Source: Gelatiniphilus marinus
GTDB taxonomy: Bacteria > Bacteroidota > Bacteroidia > Flavobacteriales > Flavobacteriaceae
DNA: 64,000 bases
Direction: 5' to 3' (one strand)
Assembly: GCF_042678305.1 (NCBI RefSeq)
Contig: NZ_JBHUDT010000004.1
The translations under genes were made by a program, and so were the position numbers. Of the stretch, positions 8,711-16,995 are shown one piece after another. The notes under the pieces were generated by a model that searched no databases, was not told the origin of the DNA, and saw only the letters and a program-made list of their open reading frames with translations. Position 1 is the first letter of the stretch; each line of letters starts with the position of its first letter.

Positions 8711-11137
8711 ATGAGATTCTTTTGTTTTGCCCTCTTAATACTAACATTTAGTTGCTCAAACCCTAAAACAGACCGAACTAAACCCATTCATTTTATTCCG
8801 GAAAACGCATCGGTAGTTTTAAAAACCTCGAATATTGAAAGTTTAAAAAGCGCTATTCAAAATAACGATGTTATTAAAAAACTATCAAAAACCAATTCGT
8901 ATAAAAACTTAGAAAGCAAATTAGAATCTTTATCGCTTTTACATCCCAAAGGCGAACTATTTATTTGTTTTTCAAAAGAAAACAACGATAGTTTACAATA
9001 TTCAATTATAACTAAATATCACAAAAATTTATTCAAAACAGATTCTTTACCCAATTATATTGAAGAAACTTTAGTTTCCAAAAACAAGTCCATCACAAAA
9101 TCAACTTTAAACAACAATACATTTTACAGCACAATTACAGACAGTATGTTTATAGCATCGTCTTCAAAAAAAATAATTGATGCGGCTTTTTTAAATACCC
9201 GAAAAAATACCGAATTAGAAAAAATTTACAACACCACAGATAAAGACCAATCGTTGTCCTTTATCATTAAAAATGAAAATGAATTTATTAAATCTCTTTT
9301 TATTGAAGATTCCATAAGTTTTGAAAATTTCTCGAATTATTTTGCAATTGATGCCAATGTAAGTCAAGATGAAATTTTAATTAACGGAATTACCAAAGCA
9401 ACCGATTCAACTAAAAGCTTAATTAATATTTTTAAGGACAACATTCCGCAAGAAAATCACATTCAAAATATAACTCCTTCAAATAGCGATGGTTTTATGA
9501 GTTTTACTTTTAATGATTTTAATGCTTTTGAAGCCAACTTATCAAAATTCAACAAAAAAGATTCGATTGCTTCCACTACGCTTTTTGATAATATTACAGA
9601 AATTGGTACGATTTACGAAGACGAAAAGCGCGCCGTAATTTTAAATTCTATCGATGTTATTGCCACCAAAGATGCTTTACTAAGCGAGCTGAATATTATT
9701 GACACTTACAGACAAATTGAAATTTTTGGTTTTAGTAAACCTAATTTATTTTCAAATACATTTTACCCATTAATCGCTTTTAATGATGCCACAAAATATT
9801 GTGTTATAGATAACTTTTTTGTGTTTGCCGATAATTTAGAAATGCTTCAAAATATTATTGCAAATTACCAAAACAAAACCACGTTAAGCGCCCAATCTTA
9901 TTTTAAAAACATTAAAGCAAATTTAAGCGACCAATCGTCGTTGTTAATGGTTGTAAATTCATCGATTTTAAAAACGATTTTAGATAGAAACATTGAAGGC
10001 AATTCAAATTATAAATTAAACAAATACAAGGCTTCGGCTTTACAATTTATTTACGACACCCATTTTGCACATGTAAATGGCGTTATTAAAAAGGCAAAAA
10101 CAAGAAGCTACCAAAACTCTATTTCAGAAGAGTTTAACATAAAATTAGATACCGATTTATTAACCAATCCGCAGTTTGTTACCAACCACATTACCAAACA
10201 AAAAGAAATTGTGGTGCAAGATGTAAACAATAGGTTATATTTAATTTCTAACAAAGGAAAAATTCTTTGGAAAAAACAATTACAAGGCCCCGTTTTAGGC
10301 GATATCGAGCAAATAGATATTTATAAAAACGGTAGGCTACAATTGGTTTTTGCCACACCAAACCGGGTTTATGTAATAGATAGAAACGGGAAAGATGTTG
10401 CACCTTTTCCTAAAAAATTTAGCGATAAAATTACGCAACCACTAGCGGTTTTCGATTACGATAAAAAGAAAAATTACAGGCTGCTCGTTACCCAAAACAA
10501 AAGGGTATTTATGTACAATGTTAGTGCAAAAATTGTAAATGGTTTTACCTTTAAAGCTGCCAGTAAAACTATAGTTACACAACCCAAACACTTTAGAATG
10601 GGTGGTAAAGATTATTTAACGTTTAAAACCGAAGACAAACTGTATATTTTAGACCGCACCGGAAAAACCAGGGTAAAGCCAAAAACCCCAAATACGTTTT
10701 CAAACGAAAGTGTTTATTTGCACAAAAACAAGTTTACAACGACAACGAAAAATGGCAATTTAGTGTCGATAGATACACGGGGAAATACGGCAATTCAAAA
10801 CCTGAACCTTTCAAACAATCATCATTTACAAGCCACAAGCAAAACACTTGTTACACTAACCGATAACCAACTTACTATTAAATCTCGAACAATTGAGCTG
10901 GATTTTGGCAATTACACCGCTCCGTTAATATTTTACTTAAACGACAAAATATACGTTTCGGTAACCGATTTGCAATCTCAAAAAACATACCTTTTCGATA
11001 GTCAAGCTAAACCCATTTCGAACTTTCCGGTTTACGGAAATTCGCCAATCGAACTGAACAATATCGATAAAGACCGCAATCTGGAATTTGTTGTAAAAGG
11101 AGAAAGCAATGCCATCATTTTATATCAAATAAATTAA
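8711..11137 (+). CDS. Large lipoprotein with C-terminal beta-propeller
   Basis: An 808-residue protein with a signal peptide and lipobox TFSC (Cys15). The N-terminal half (about 20-450) is an alpha/beta region reminiscent of DUF3352-type proteins. The C-terminal half (about 470-808) contains repeated blades such as NRLYLISNKGKILWKKQL and NRVYVIDRNGKDVAPFPKKF, the pattern of PQQ-like propellers. Function is unknown; the propeller suggests a protein-binding scaffold anchored in the envelope. It follows rnhB in the same direction with a gap of 139 bases. Codon use and composition are like its neighbours. Confidence 0.75.
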   Translation: MRFFCFALLILTFSCSNPKTDRTKPIHFIPENASVVLKTSNIESLKSAIQNNDVIKKLSKTNSYKNLESKLESLSLLHPKGELFICFSKENNDSLQYSIITKYHKNLFKTDSLPNYIEETLVSKNKSITKSTLNNNTFYSTITDSMFIASSSKKIIDAAFLNTRKNTELEKIYNTTDKDQSLSFIIKNENEFIKSLFIEDSISFENFSNYFAIDANVSQDEILINGITKATDSTKSLINIFKDNIPQENHIQNITPSNSDGFMSFTFNDFNAFEANLSKFNKKDSIASTTLFDNITEIGTIYEDEKRAVILNSIDVIATKDALLSELNIIDTYRQIEIFGFSKPNLFSNTFYPLIAFNDATKYCVIDNFFVFADNLEMLQNIIANYQNKTTLSAQSYFKNIKANLSDQSSLLMVVNSSILKTILDRNIEGNSNYKLNKYKASALQFIYDTHFAHVNGVIKKAKTRSYQNSISEEFNIKLDTDLLTNPQFVTNHITKQKEIVVQDVNNRLYLISNKGKILWKKQLQGPVLGDIEQIDIYKNGRLQLVFATPNRVYVIDRNGKDVAPFPKKFSDKITQPLAVFDYDKKKNYRLLVTQNKRVFMYNVSAKIVNGFTFKAASKTIVTQPKHFRMGGKDYLTFKTEDKLYILDRTGKTRVKPKTPNTFSNESVYLHKNKFTTTTKNGNLVSIDTRGNTAIQNLNLSNNHHLQATSKTLVTLTDNQLTIKSRTIELDFGNYTAPLIFYLNDKIYVSVTDLQSQKTYLFDSQAKPISNFPVYGNSPIELNNIDKDRNLEFVVKGESNAIILYQIN

Positions 11138-11164
11138 AGTTACGATTTAATAGGCCTTAAGATT

Positions 11165-11193
11165 TTGCATTTGCAAACTAATTTTTATCTTTA
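11165..11193 (+). promoter_or_regulatory. Bacteroidota-type promoter for the OmpA-like gene
   Basis: TTG at 11165-11167 is followed after 18 bases by TATCTTTA (11186-11193), close to the TTG-N18/19-TAnnTTTG consensus of the Bacteroidota primary sigma factor. It lies 26 bases before the start codon of the OmpA-like gene. The last base of the -7 box is off consensus. Confidence 0.5.
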
Positions 11194-11219
11194 AGGCAGC
11201 TATTAATCAAACAATTACA

Positions 11220-12770
11220 ATGAATCCCTCAAAAAAATCACTCCGCATTCCCGTTTTAGGGATGGTGCTTCTCTTTTTTATCTCTAGCACTTACGCTCAA
11301 ACCAAACAACTAAAACGTCCAAAAAGCAAAGTCGGTATTTATAGTGTCGATAATTTTGTAACCCAATCTTTCAATTTGTACGACAAAGTTTACAAATACG
11401 ATGGTTATGCCGCCTCGGGCACACCGCTAGACGACAACGACATTGATGTTTTGGAAGACGCTTTGGACGACTTATCGGGGTTAAGCGACAGCGCTCCAGA
11501 TATTTTAAGCGATATTGACGGCGCCAATGTTTTAAAGCAAGCTAAAGCTACGTTGCAGATTAACAAGGCAAAAAAAGCTTTATCGTATAGTATAAAAACG
11601 GCTAAAGAATTGCTTCTCGGTCAGCGCGAACGCGATGAAAAAGAAGAAGAATCTGATAATTCATCAACAAGCGATGAAAAATCTAATAGCTCATCAGAGT
11701 CTTCAAATCAAAATGGTAAAACAGAAGAAGCCAATTCAAACATCTCTGACAATTTAGAAGTTATTAGCAAATTCGATTATGTCCCTGGCGATAAACTCTT
11801 ATTTTTCGACGATTTTTCGCAAGACTTTATTGGCGATTTACCAAGCAAATGGAACACCAACGGCTCTGGCGCCATAGTAAAACTAAACAAAGTTGAAGGC
11901 AATTGGTTTGAGCTTAAGGCAGGTTACCGACTATATGTTATCCCAGATATAAGCGAATTACCTCAAGATTACACCATAGAGTTTGATGTGCTAACCTCTG
12001 GTATAACCAAGCAAACCTCATCTGGTGCCAGATTGCATATTGTTTTAAGCGACACCAATACGTTTACTAACGGTAAAATGCATTACACATCGGTATCGCT
12101 TCCTCTAGGACAATATGGTGCTTTTAACATACAGGCCTTTAATTATTTTGATGGTAAAGCTGGAATGATAAACTCCAGCTTAACAGCCGATATAAGAGAT
12201 GAAGTAAAAAACCAACCACACATCGCCATTTCAGTAACCAAAAAACGCTATAGACTTTGGGTAAACGAGGTGAAATATGTTGACATCCCCAGATTTATTG
12301 AAAAACTGGACGTTTTAAACTATTTAAAATTTCATGTGTATGGACTTAAAGATGGCGAAGAGCGTGTTTTTATTAAAAACCTAAAAGTTGCTGAAGGTGG
12401 CGTAGATTTAAGGCGGGAACTGTTAAGCAAAGGCAAAGTATCAACAAATGGCATTTTATTCGATTCGGGTTCGGCAAAAATAAAATCGCAATCGTATGGT
12501 ATTATCCGCCAGATTTCGCAGGTTTTAATGCAAGATAATAGCATTAAACTCAATATTATTGGGCACACCGACTCTGATGGAAGCGATACCGCCAATTTAA
12601 AACTATCAAAGGAGCGCGCAAATGCCGTAAAAGAAGCTTTAATTAAAGTTTATAAAATAGCTGAAAACCGTTTGCATACTGATGGCAAAGGCGAAACCCA
12701 ACCAGTTAACGATAATACCACAGCCAACGGAAAAGCCCAAAACAGACGTGTAGAATTTGTAAAAATATAA
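11220..12770 (+). CDS. OmpA family protein with LamG-like domain
   Basis: A 516-residue envelope protein. A signal peptide (1-26) is followed by a helical region, a Ser/Glu/Asn-rich low-complexity linker (about 138-180), a concanavalin/LamG-like region (about 190-395, starting LLFFDDFSQDF) and a C-terminal OmpA peptidoglycan-binding domain (about 410-516) with NGILFDSGSAKI, IIGHTDSDGSDTANLKLSKE and NRRVEFVKI. The OmpA domain should bind diaminopimelate-type peptidoglycan through the Asp of GHTDSDG and the Arg of SKERA. The LamG-like insert suggests carbohydrate or protein binding. It probably forms an operon with the small secreted protein that starts 5 bases downstream. Confidence 0.85.
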   Translation: MNPSKKSLRIPVLGMVLLFFISSTYAQTKQLKRPKSKVGIYSVDNFVTQSFNLYDKVYKYDGYAASGTPLDDNDIDVLEDALDDLSGLSDSAPDILSDIDGANVLKQAKATLQINKAKKALSYSIKTAKELLLGQRERDEKEEESDNSSTSDEKSNSSSESSNQNGKTEEANSNISDNLEVISKFDYVPGDKLLFFDDFSQDFIGDLPSKWNTNGSGAIVKLNKVEGNWFELKAGYRLYVIPDISELPQDYTIEFDVLTSGITKQTSSGARLHIVLSDTNTFTNGKMHYTSVSLPLGQYGAFNIQAFNYFDGKAGMINSSLTADIRDEVKNQPHIAISVTKKRYRLWVNEVKYVDIPRFIEKLDVLNYLKFHVYGLKDGEERVFIKNLKVAEGGVDLRRELLSKGKVSTNGILFDSGSAKIKSQSYGIIRQISQVLMQDNSIKLNIIGHTDSDGSDTANLKLSKERANAVKEALIKVYKIAENRLHTDGKGETQPVNDNTTANGKAQNRRVEFVKI

Positions 12771-12775
12771 CTATT

Positions 12776-13453
12776 ATGAAAATTAAAATAATCACTTTAA
12801 TCGGCTTACTTTTTTTTAGTTTACCCTTAATGGCACAAGATGCTTGCAGTACCTATTTCCCTTTTAAGGAAGGTGCAAAGTTTGAAATTACAAGCTTCAA
12901 TAAAAAAGGCAAAAAAGAAAGTGTTGTTAATTACGAGATAACAAGCATAAACAATAATGTTGCAAACATTAAGGCTAAAATCTCTGATGCCAAAGGTAAA
13001 GAAGTAACCACCACAGAGTACAATGTAACCTGCGATGGCAATAGTGTTTCAATTGATTTTAAATCGCTAATGAACCCAGATATGTTTGAACAATATAAAG
13101 ATATGGACATGGAAATGTCTGGTACCAATGTCGAGTTTCCAAACAATTTAAAAGTGGGCCAAACCCTAAAGGATGCCAATTTAAAAATGACATTGAATAT
13201 GAGTGGTATTAAAATGAATATGACTATGGATATGCTTAACAGAACTGTTGATGCCAAAGAATCTGTAACAACAACTGCCGGAACATTTGATTGTTTTGTG
13301 TTAAGTTATGATACTGAAATGAAAATGGGCATGAAAATGAATTTTAAAAACAAAGAATGGATTGCCAAAGGTGTTGGCGTTGTTAAAAGCGAAAACTACA
13401 ATAAAAAAGGAAAACTTATGGGCTATTCTGAGCTTACAAGCTTTACTAAATAA
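12776..13453 (+). CDS. Secreted DUF3108-like protein with Met-rich strands
   Basis: A 225-residue exported protein with a signal peptide cut after LMA (residue 20). The remainder is predicted all-beta, with YFPFKEGAKFEITSFNKKGK near the start and a Met-rich middle (KMNMTMDM, MKMGMKMNF). The arrangement resembles DUF3108/TapB-like periplasmic beta proteins, a tentative match. It is 5 bases behind the OmpA-family gene and is closed by a terminator hairpin, so the two form a unit. Function is unknown; a partner role for the OmpA protein is inference from position only. Confidence 0.65.
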   Translation: MKIKIITLIGLLFFSLPLMAQDACSTYFPFKEGAKFEITSFNKKGKKESVVNYEITSINNNVANIKAKISDAKGKEVTTTEYNVTCDGNSVSIDFKSLMNPDMFEQYKDMDMEMSGTNVEFPNNLKVGQTLKDANLKMTLNMSGIKMNMTMDMLNRTVDAKESVTTTAGTFDCFVLSYDTEMKMGMKMNFKNKEWIAKGVGVVKSENYNKKGKLMGYSELTSFTK

Positions 13454-13495
13454 ATTAAAAATATAACGATAACCAAATCTAAAGTCCTCAAATCT

Positions 13496-13533
13496 AGAAC
13501 GCTAAAACTATATGTTTTGGCGTTCTTTTTTTA
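13496..13533 (+). terminator. Rho-independent terminator
   Basis: AGAACGCTAAAAC (13496-13508) pairs with GTTTTGGCGTTCT (13514-13526) with one G-U pair, a 5-base loop and a run of eight T. It ends the OmpA/DUF3108-like transcript. Confidence 0.85.
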
Positions 13534-13581
13534 TGCTTTTTGTTTTGAAATCATTACTATTGCAGAGTAAATATTTTATAC

Positions 13582-14631
13582 ATGATTTCAAGAAAAAACG
13601 CCTCAATTTCAAAATTTATAATTCATAAAGTCGGCAATAAATTTAACGATACAAAAAATGCATTTTCTGATAAGCCAGTCGATTTTGATGAGGCCAGTTA
13701 CGAATTAATGCTTCCGTTTTTATTAAGACCTTTTGGCAACTTGGTGCAAAGTTATCGTTTTAACCATCATGCCAATATCGCATTAAACGAAATTAATAGC
13801 TACGCCACTCAACTATTTAATGAAGACGAGGCTTTTGTTGAAGTTTCAAAACATATCGTTACCCATTTGTACGAGCAATCAACCTCGGCTCAAATAAAAA
13901 CTGGCGATGTTTTAATTGTCATGTTTGAAGGCATTGAATACGGCGAGATCACCACCAATGCCATTGGCATCTTCAAAATTGAAAATAAGGTTAACTTCTT
14001 TCAAACCTATTTAGAAAACAACAGTTACGATGTCTTGGTACAAAAGGGAATTAGCTCTAAAAAAGTAGATAAAGGCTGTTTAATTTTAAATCAATCTGAT
14101 ACCGAAGGCAACATTATTTTAAGTGTAGATAATAATGGCTACGATGCGCAATATTGGACCAATCAGTTTTTAAACATAAAATATGCCGATGATGCCAATA
14201 ACCACACTCAGCAATATATTGAGTTGTGTAAAGAGTTTTCTACCGAGGTTTTAAAAACCAGCTATGGAGCACAAGAACAAAACACGTTTTTAGCAAAAAC
14301 CATTGATTTTTTTAAAGAAAACGAAGTGGTAAATGTAGAGCGTTTTAAAGAAGAACTTTTTGAAGAAGAAAAACAAATAAGGGAGTTTGAAGATTATAAA
14401 AAAGAATTTGAAGGCGAACAAAACATAGTTATTAGAAATCAATTTGATGTGGCCGAAAAAGTGGTAACTAAAGAAAAGCGGAAAATTAAAACCGACATAA
14501 AACTAGATACCAACATACAAATAAAACTAGATATTGATGCACCCGATGCCTCTGCCGAATATTTAGAACGCGGTTACGACGATGAAAAGAAAATGCACTA
14601 TTACAAAGTGTTTTTTAATGCTGAGGCTTAA
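13582..14631 (+). CDS. Nucleoid-associated protein (NdpA/YejK-like)
   Basis: A 349-residue cytoplasmic protein with no signal peptide. It resembles the 37-kDa nucleoid-associated family (PF04245) in length and opening, with an N-terminal domain ending near ALNEINSYATQLF and a middle GDVLIVMFEGIEY motif. The C-terminal third is charged (EEEKQIREFEDYKKEFEGEQ). In Enterobacteria YejK sits on the nucleoid; the role in Bacteroidota is not established. It stands alone between a terminator and an unrelated gene. Confidence 0.8.
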   Translation: MISRKNASISKFIIHKVGNKFNDTKNAFSDKPVDFDEASYELMLPFLLRPFGNLVQSYRFNHHANIALNEINSYATQLFNEDEAFVEVSKHIVTHLYEQSTSAQIKTGDVLIVMFEGIEYGEITTNAIGIFKIENKVNFFQTYLENNSYDVLVQKGISSKKVDKGCLILNQSDTEGNIILSVDNNGYDAQYWTNQFLNIKYADDANNHTQQYIELCKEFSTEVLKTSYGAQEQNTFLAKTIDFFKENEVVNVERFKEELFEEEKQIREFEDYKKEFEGEQNIVIRNQFDVAEKVVTKEKRKIKTDIKLDTNIQIKLDIDAPDASAEYLERGYDDEKKMHYYKVFFNAEA

Positions 14632-14700
14632 GTAAAGTATCAAAAAACAATGTGCAATAATTATAAAAAAATTACGATATTACGCTATAAAAAATACTAA

Positions 14701-15273
14701 ATGCATTTTATTTTTCGCAATATATCCACCCTAACTATCATCACAGTACTTTTTTCTAATATTACAAATGCGCAACCTAACAAAGGCAGACATATTGATA
14801 TATCAATAGGTTACGGATTTAGTACTACTAGTGACGAACTAGATTTATACGGAAAAGGGTTTTACTTACAAGGCGAATATGTTTTTGGTTTAACAAGATG
14901 GTTTGGATTGCGTCCTTACGCTGGATTCATAACAACATCGCATGATGAAAATGCTAGCGACCCTAATCTAACAGGATTTGAGGTAACCACTAAGGCATTC
15001 TTGTTTGGTGGTAAAGCCCGAGTTTCAATACCTATCCCATGGATTGCTCCATATTTAGAAATTGGTATTGGTGGCTCTTTAGGTTCATTTACTACGTTTA
15101 CACCAAATGTAAACAAAAAAGAAAATGGTTTTTTAATGCACATTCCTTTGTCTTTTGGTTTAGCTTTAGGACCAAATTACAATATTGAAGTTGCTGCTAC
15201 CTATTACTTTCATCCTACTATAGAACAAGTTTCTGGAGCCGCAGCATTAGGGTTTTCTATTCCTTTAAATTAG
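14701..15273 (+). CDS. Small outer membrane beta-barrel protein
   Basis: A 190-residue protein with a signal peptide (1-24, ending ITNAQ) and amphipathic strands rich in Gly and aromatic residues (HIDISIGYGF; YLQGEYVFGLTRWFGLRPYAG; YLEIGIGGSLGS), typical of OmpW/OprF-like 8-stranded barrels. There is no peptidoglycan-binding domain. Convergent with the SDR gene, with only 13 bases between the stops. Substrate or function cannot be told. Confidence 0.7.
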   Translation: MHFIFRNISTLTIITVLFSNITNAQPNKGRHIDISIGYGFSTTSDELDLYGKGFYLQGEYVFGLTRWFGLRPYAGFITTSHDENASDPNLTGFEVTTKAFLFGGKARVSIPIPWIAPYLEIGIGGSLGSFTTFTPNVNKKENGFLMHIPLSFGLALGPNYNIEVAATYYFHPTIEQVSGAAALGFSIPLN

Positions 15274-15286
15274 TAAAATTAATTAG

Positions 15287-15967
15287 TTACGGTGTAGAAT
15301 TAGAAACCTGCAACAGCTTACCATTGTAATATTTATTGCCGTTTAATGAAAAATCAAAAATATATTGTGCCATTTGCAATGCTGTGGTTGGTGCTTGATA
15401 ACCCGGGAAAGCCTCTTGGAGCATTTCGGTTTGCACAGCACCCAGAGCCAATACGTTAAACGAAATACCTGATTCTTTGTATTCTTCGGCGAGTAATTCC
15501 GTTAAAGTTATTACAGCGGCTTTACTCGAGCTGTAAGCTGCCAACCCAGGAAATTTCATACTGCCTTGCACACCGCCCATCGAGCTTATAGTAACTACAT
15601 GGCTCCCTTTTTTCATAAAAGGAAGAACAATACGGGTAAGTTCTGCAACTCCAAAAACATTGGTTTTGTAAACCTGATCGAAATCTGCTATTATGGTTTT
15701 GGCAAAGGGCTTGTTAATAAGTGTACCGGCATTGTTAATCAAAACATCTACCTGTTGCCAATGGTCTTTTACAAAAGTTTCAACTTTAGCGTAAGCTTTA
15801 GCATCCGATAAATCGAATGCCATTGGGTTTACATTCTTAAAATTTAAAGCTTTTATAGGCTTATCGTTCCGCGAAAGCGCTAAAATATTATGTCCTGCTT
15901 TTGCGAATAATTGAACCAATTCAAATCCTATACCTCTACTTGTTCCTGTTATTATTATGTTACTCAT
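15287..15967 (-). CDS. Short-chain dehydrogenase/reductase
   Basis: A 226-residue NAD(P)-dependent SDR. The cofactor motif TGTSRGIG (Gly8, Gly12, Gly14) is at the N terminus, the structural NNAG at 78-81, and the catalytic Ser (TISS, 128-129), Tyr145 and Lys149 in AAYSSSKAAV. Length and motifs fit the classical family; the substrate is not apparent. Its start overlaps the end of the M28 peptidase gene by 8 bases (GATGAGTAA), so translation is likely coupled. Confidence 0.9.
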   Translation of the reverse strand: MSNIIITGTSRGIGFELVQLFAKAGHNILALSRNDKPIKALNFKNVNPMAFDLSDAKAYAKVETFVKDHWQQVDVLINNAGTLINKPFAKTIIADFDQVYKTNVFGVAELTRIVLPFMKKGSHVVTISSMGGVQGSMKFPGLAAYSSSKAAVITLTELLAEEYKESGISFNVLALGAVQTEMLQEAFPGYQAPTTALQMAQYIFDFSLNGNKYYNGKLLQVSNSTP

Positions 15968-16895
15968 CGTTAATTTTTATTTCTTGTGAAGCAGAATTTA
16001 TCATACCTTCCAATGCAGGAATCATTACATTTATAAAATCTGTCATGTGATTAAAATCCATTTTGTCGGCCTCATCATCAACGTGGTGATAGTAATCAAA
16101 ATTGGTAAAATCGAAAGTTGATATGGCGTGGGCCGGAACATTGAAAGCTTGGTAAAACGGATAATTATCAGACCTTTTAAATAGCTGAAAACCTTTGGCT
16201 TTAGGGAAAAAACCAATAATTTCCTTTTGGGCGTAGTCGTTTAATTTTTTGCCCATACTGGATTTTTCGTAACCTGTAATATATGCCATTATTTCTTCCT
16301 CTGCCCTTGGCACACCAACCATTTCTAGATTAATCATGGTATATAAATTTAGGTTTTCTTTTTTTAGTCTTTTAGCCAAATGGCTTGAACCTTTTAACCC
16401 CATTTCTTCGGCCGAAAACAGAGTAAAAAGCAGGCTCCGTTTGTTGCTTTTTGCTTTTGAAAAGTATTTTGCCCATTCCATTACCGCTACCGTACCAGAA
16501 GCATCATCGTTTGCACCGTTGGCAATACTATCTCCATTAACTTCTTTACCTTTACCAATATGATCGTAATGTGCGCCGAGAATAACAAATTCGTTTTTAA
16601 GTTTTGGGTCGTTTCCTTCAATAAAACCAACAACGTTATAACCTACAATATCGTTTAAATTAAAACTATCTCGATAGGTTTTAAAATAAGGTTTTATGTT
16701 GTTTTTTTTGAAGTAATCCTCAATAAAAACGGCCGCTTTTTCTATGCCTTTGCTGCCTGTATTTCTACCTTCTAATTCATCTGAAGCTAAATAAGTCAAA
16801 CTATTTTCAACATCAGAAAGCGTTGCAAGTTGAATTTTAGAAGATTTACATCCTATTACAAGCAATAAACTCAATACCAGTATAATATTTCTCAT
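15960..16895 (-). CDS. M28 family zinc aminopeptidase lipoprotein
   Basis: A 311-residue lipoprotein (lipobox VIGC, Cys16). The M28 metal ligands are visible: GAHYDHIG (His109), NGANDDASG (Asp130/131), SAEEMG (catalytic Glu163/164), MINLEMVG, and a late His in STFDFTNFDYYHHVDDEADK. It should remove N-terminal residues from peptides outside the inner membrane. No protease-associated or T9SS C-terminal domain is present. First gene of a two-gene unit with the overlapping SDR gene. Confidence 0.92.
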   Translation of the reverse strand: MRNIILVLSLLLVIGCKSSKIQLATLSDVENSLTYLASDELEGRNTGSKGIEKAAVFIEDYFKKNNIKPYFKTYRDSFNLNDIVGYNVVGFIEGNDPKLKNEFVILGAHYDHIGKGKEVNGDSIANGANDDASGTVAVMEWAKYFSKAKSNKRSLLFTLFSAEEMGLKGSSHLAKRLKKENLNLYTMINLEMVGVPRAEEEIMAYITGYEKSSMGKKLNDYAQKEIIGFFPKAKGFQLFKRSDNYPFYQAFNVPAHAISTFDFTNFDYYHHVDDEADKMDFNHMTDFINVMIPALEGMINSASQEIKINDE

Positions 16896-16923
16896 AAATT
16901 TATATTTAATTTTTAAAGATAAA

Positions 16924-16956
16924 AAAACCGATTTTAATCAATATAAAATCGGTTTT
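16924..16956 (-). terminator. Terminator after PDH E2 gene
   Basis: AAAACCGATTTTA (16924-16936) pairs perfectly with TAAAATCGGTTTT (16944-16956) around a 7-base loop, with A/T runs on both sides. It lies downstream of the E2 stop codon at 16996 and separates it from the M28 peptidase gene. Confidence 0.85.
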
Positions 16957-16995
16957 TATCTTATTTAAATAGTTTTTTTCGCTTACGCGGAAGTA

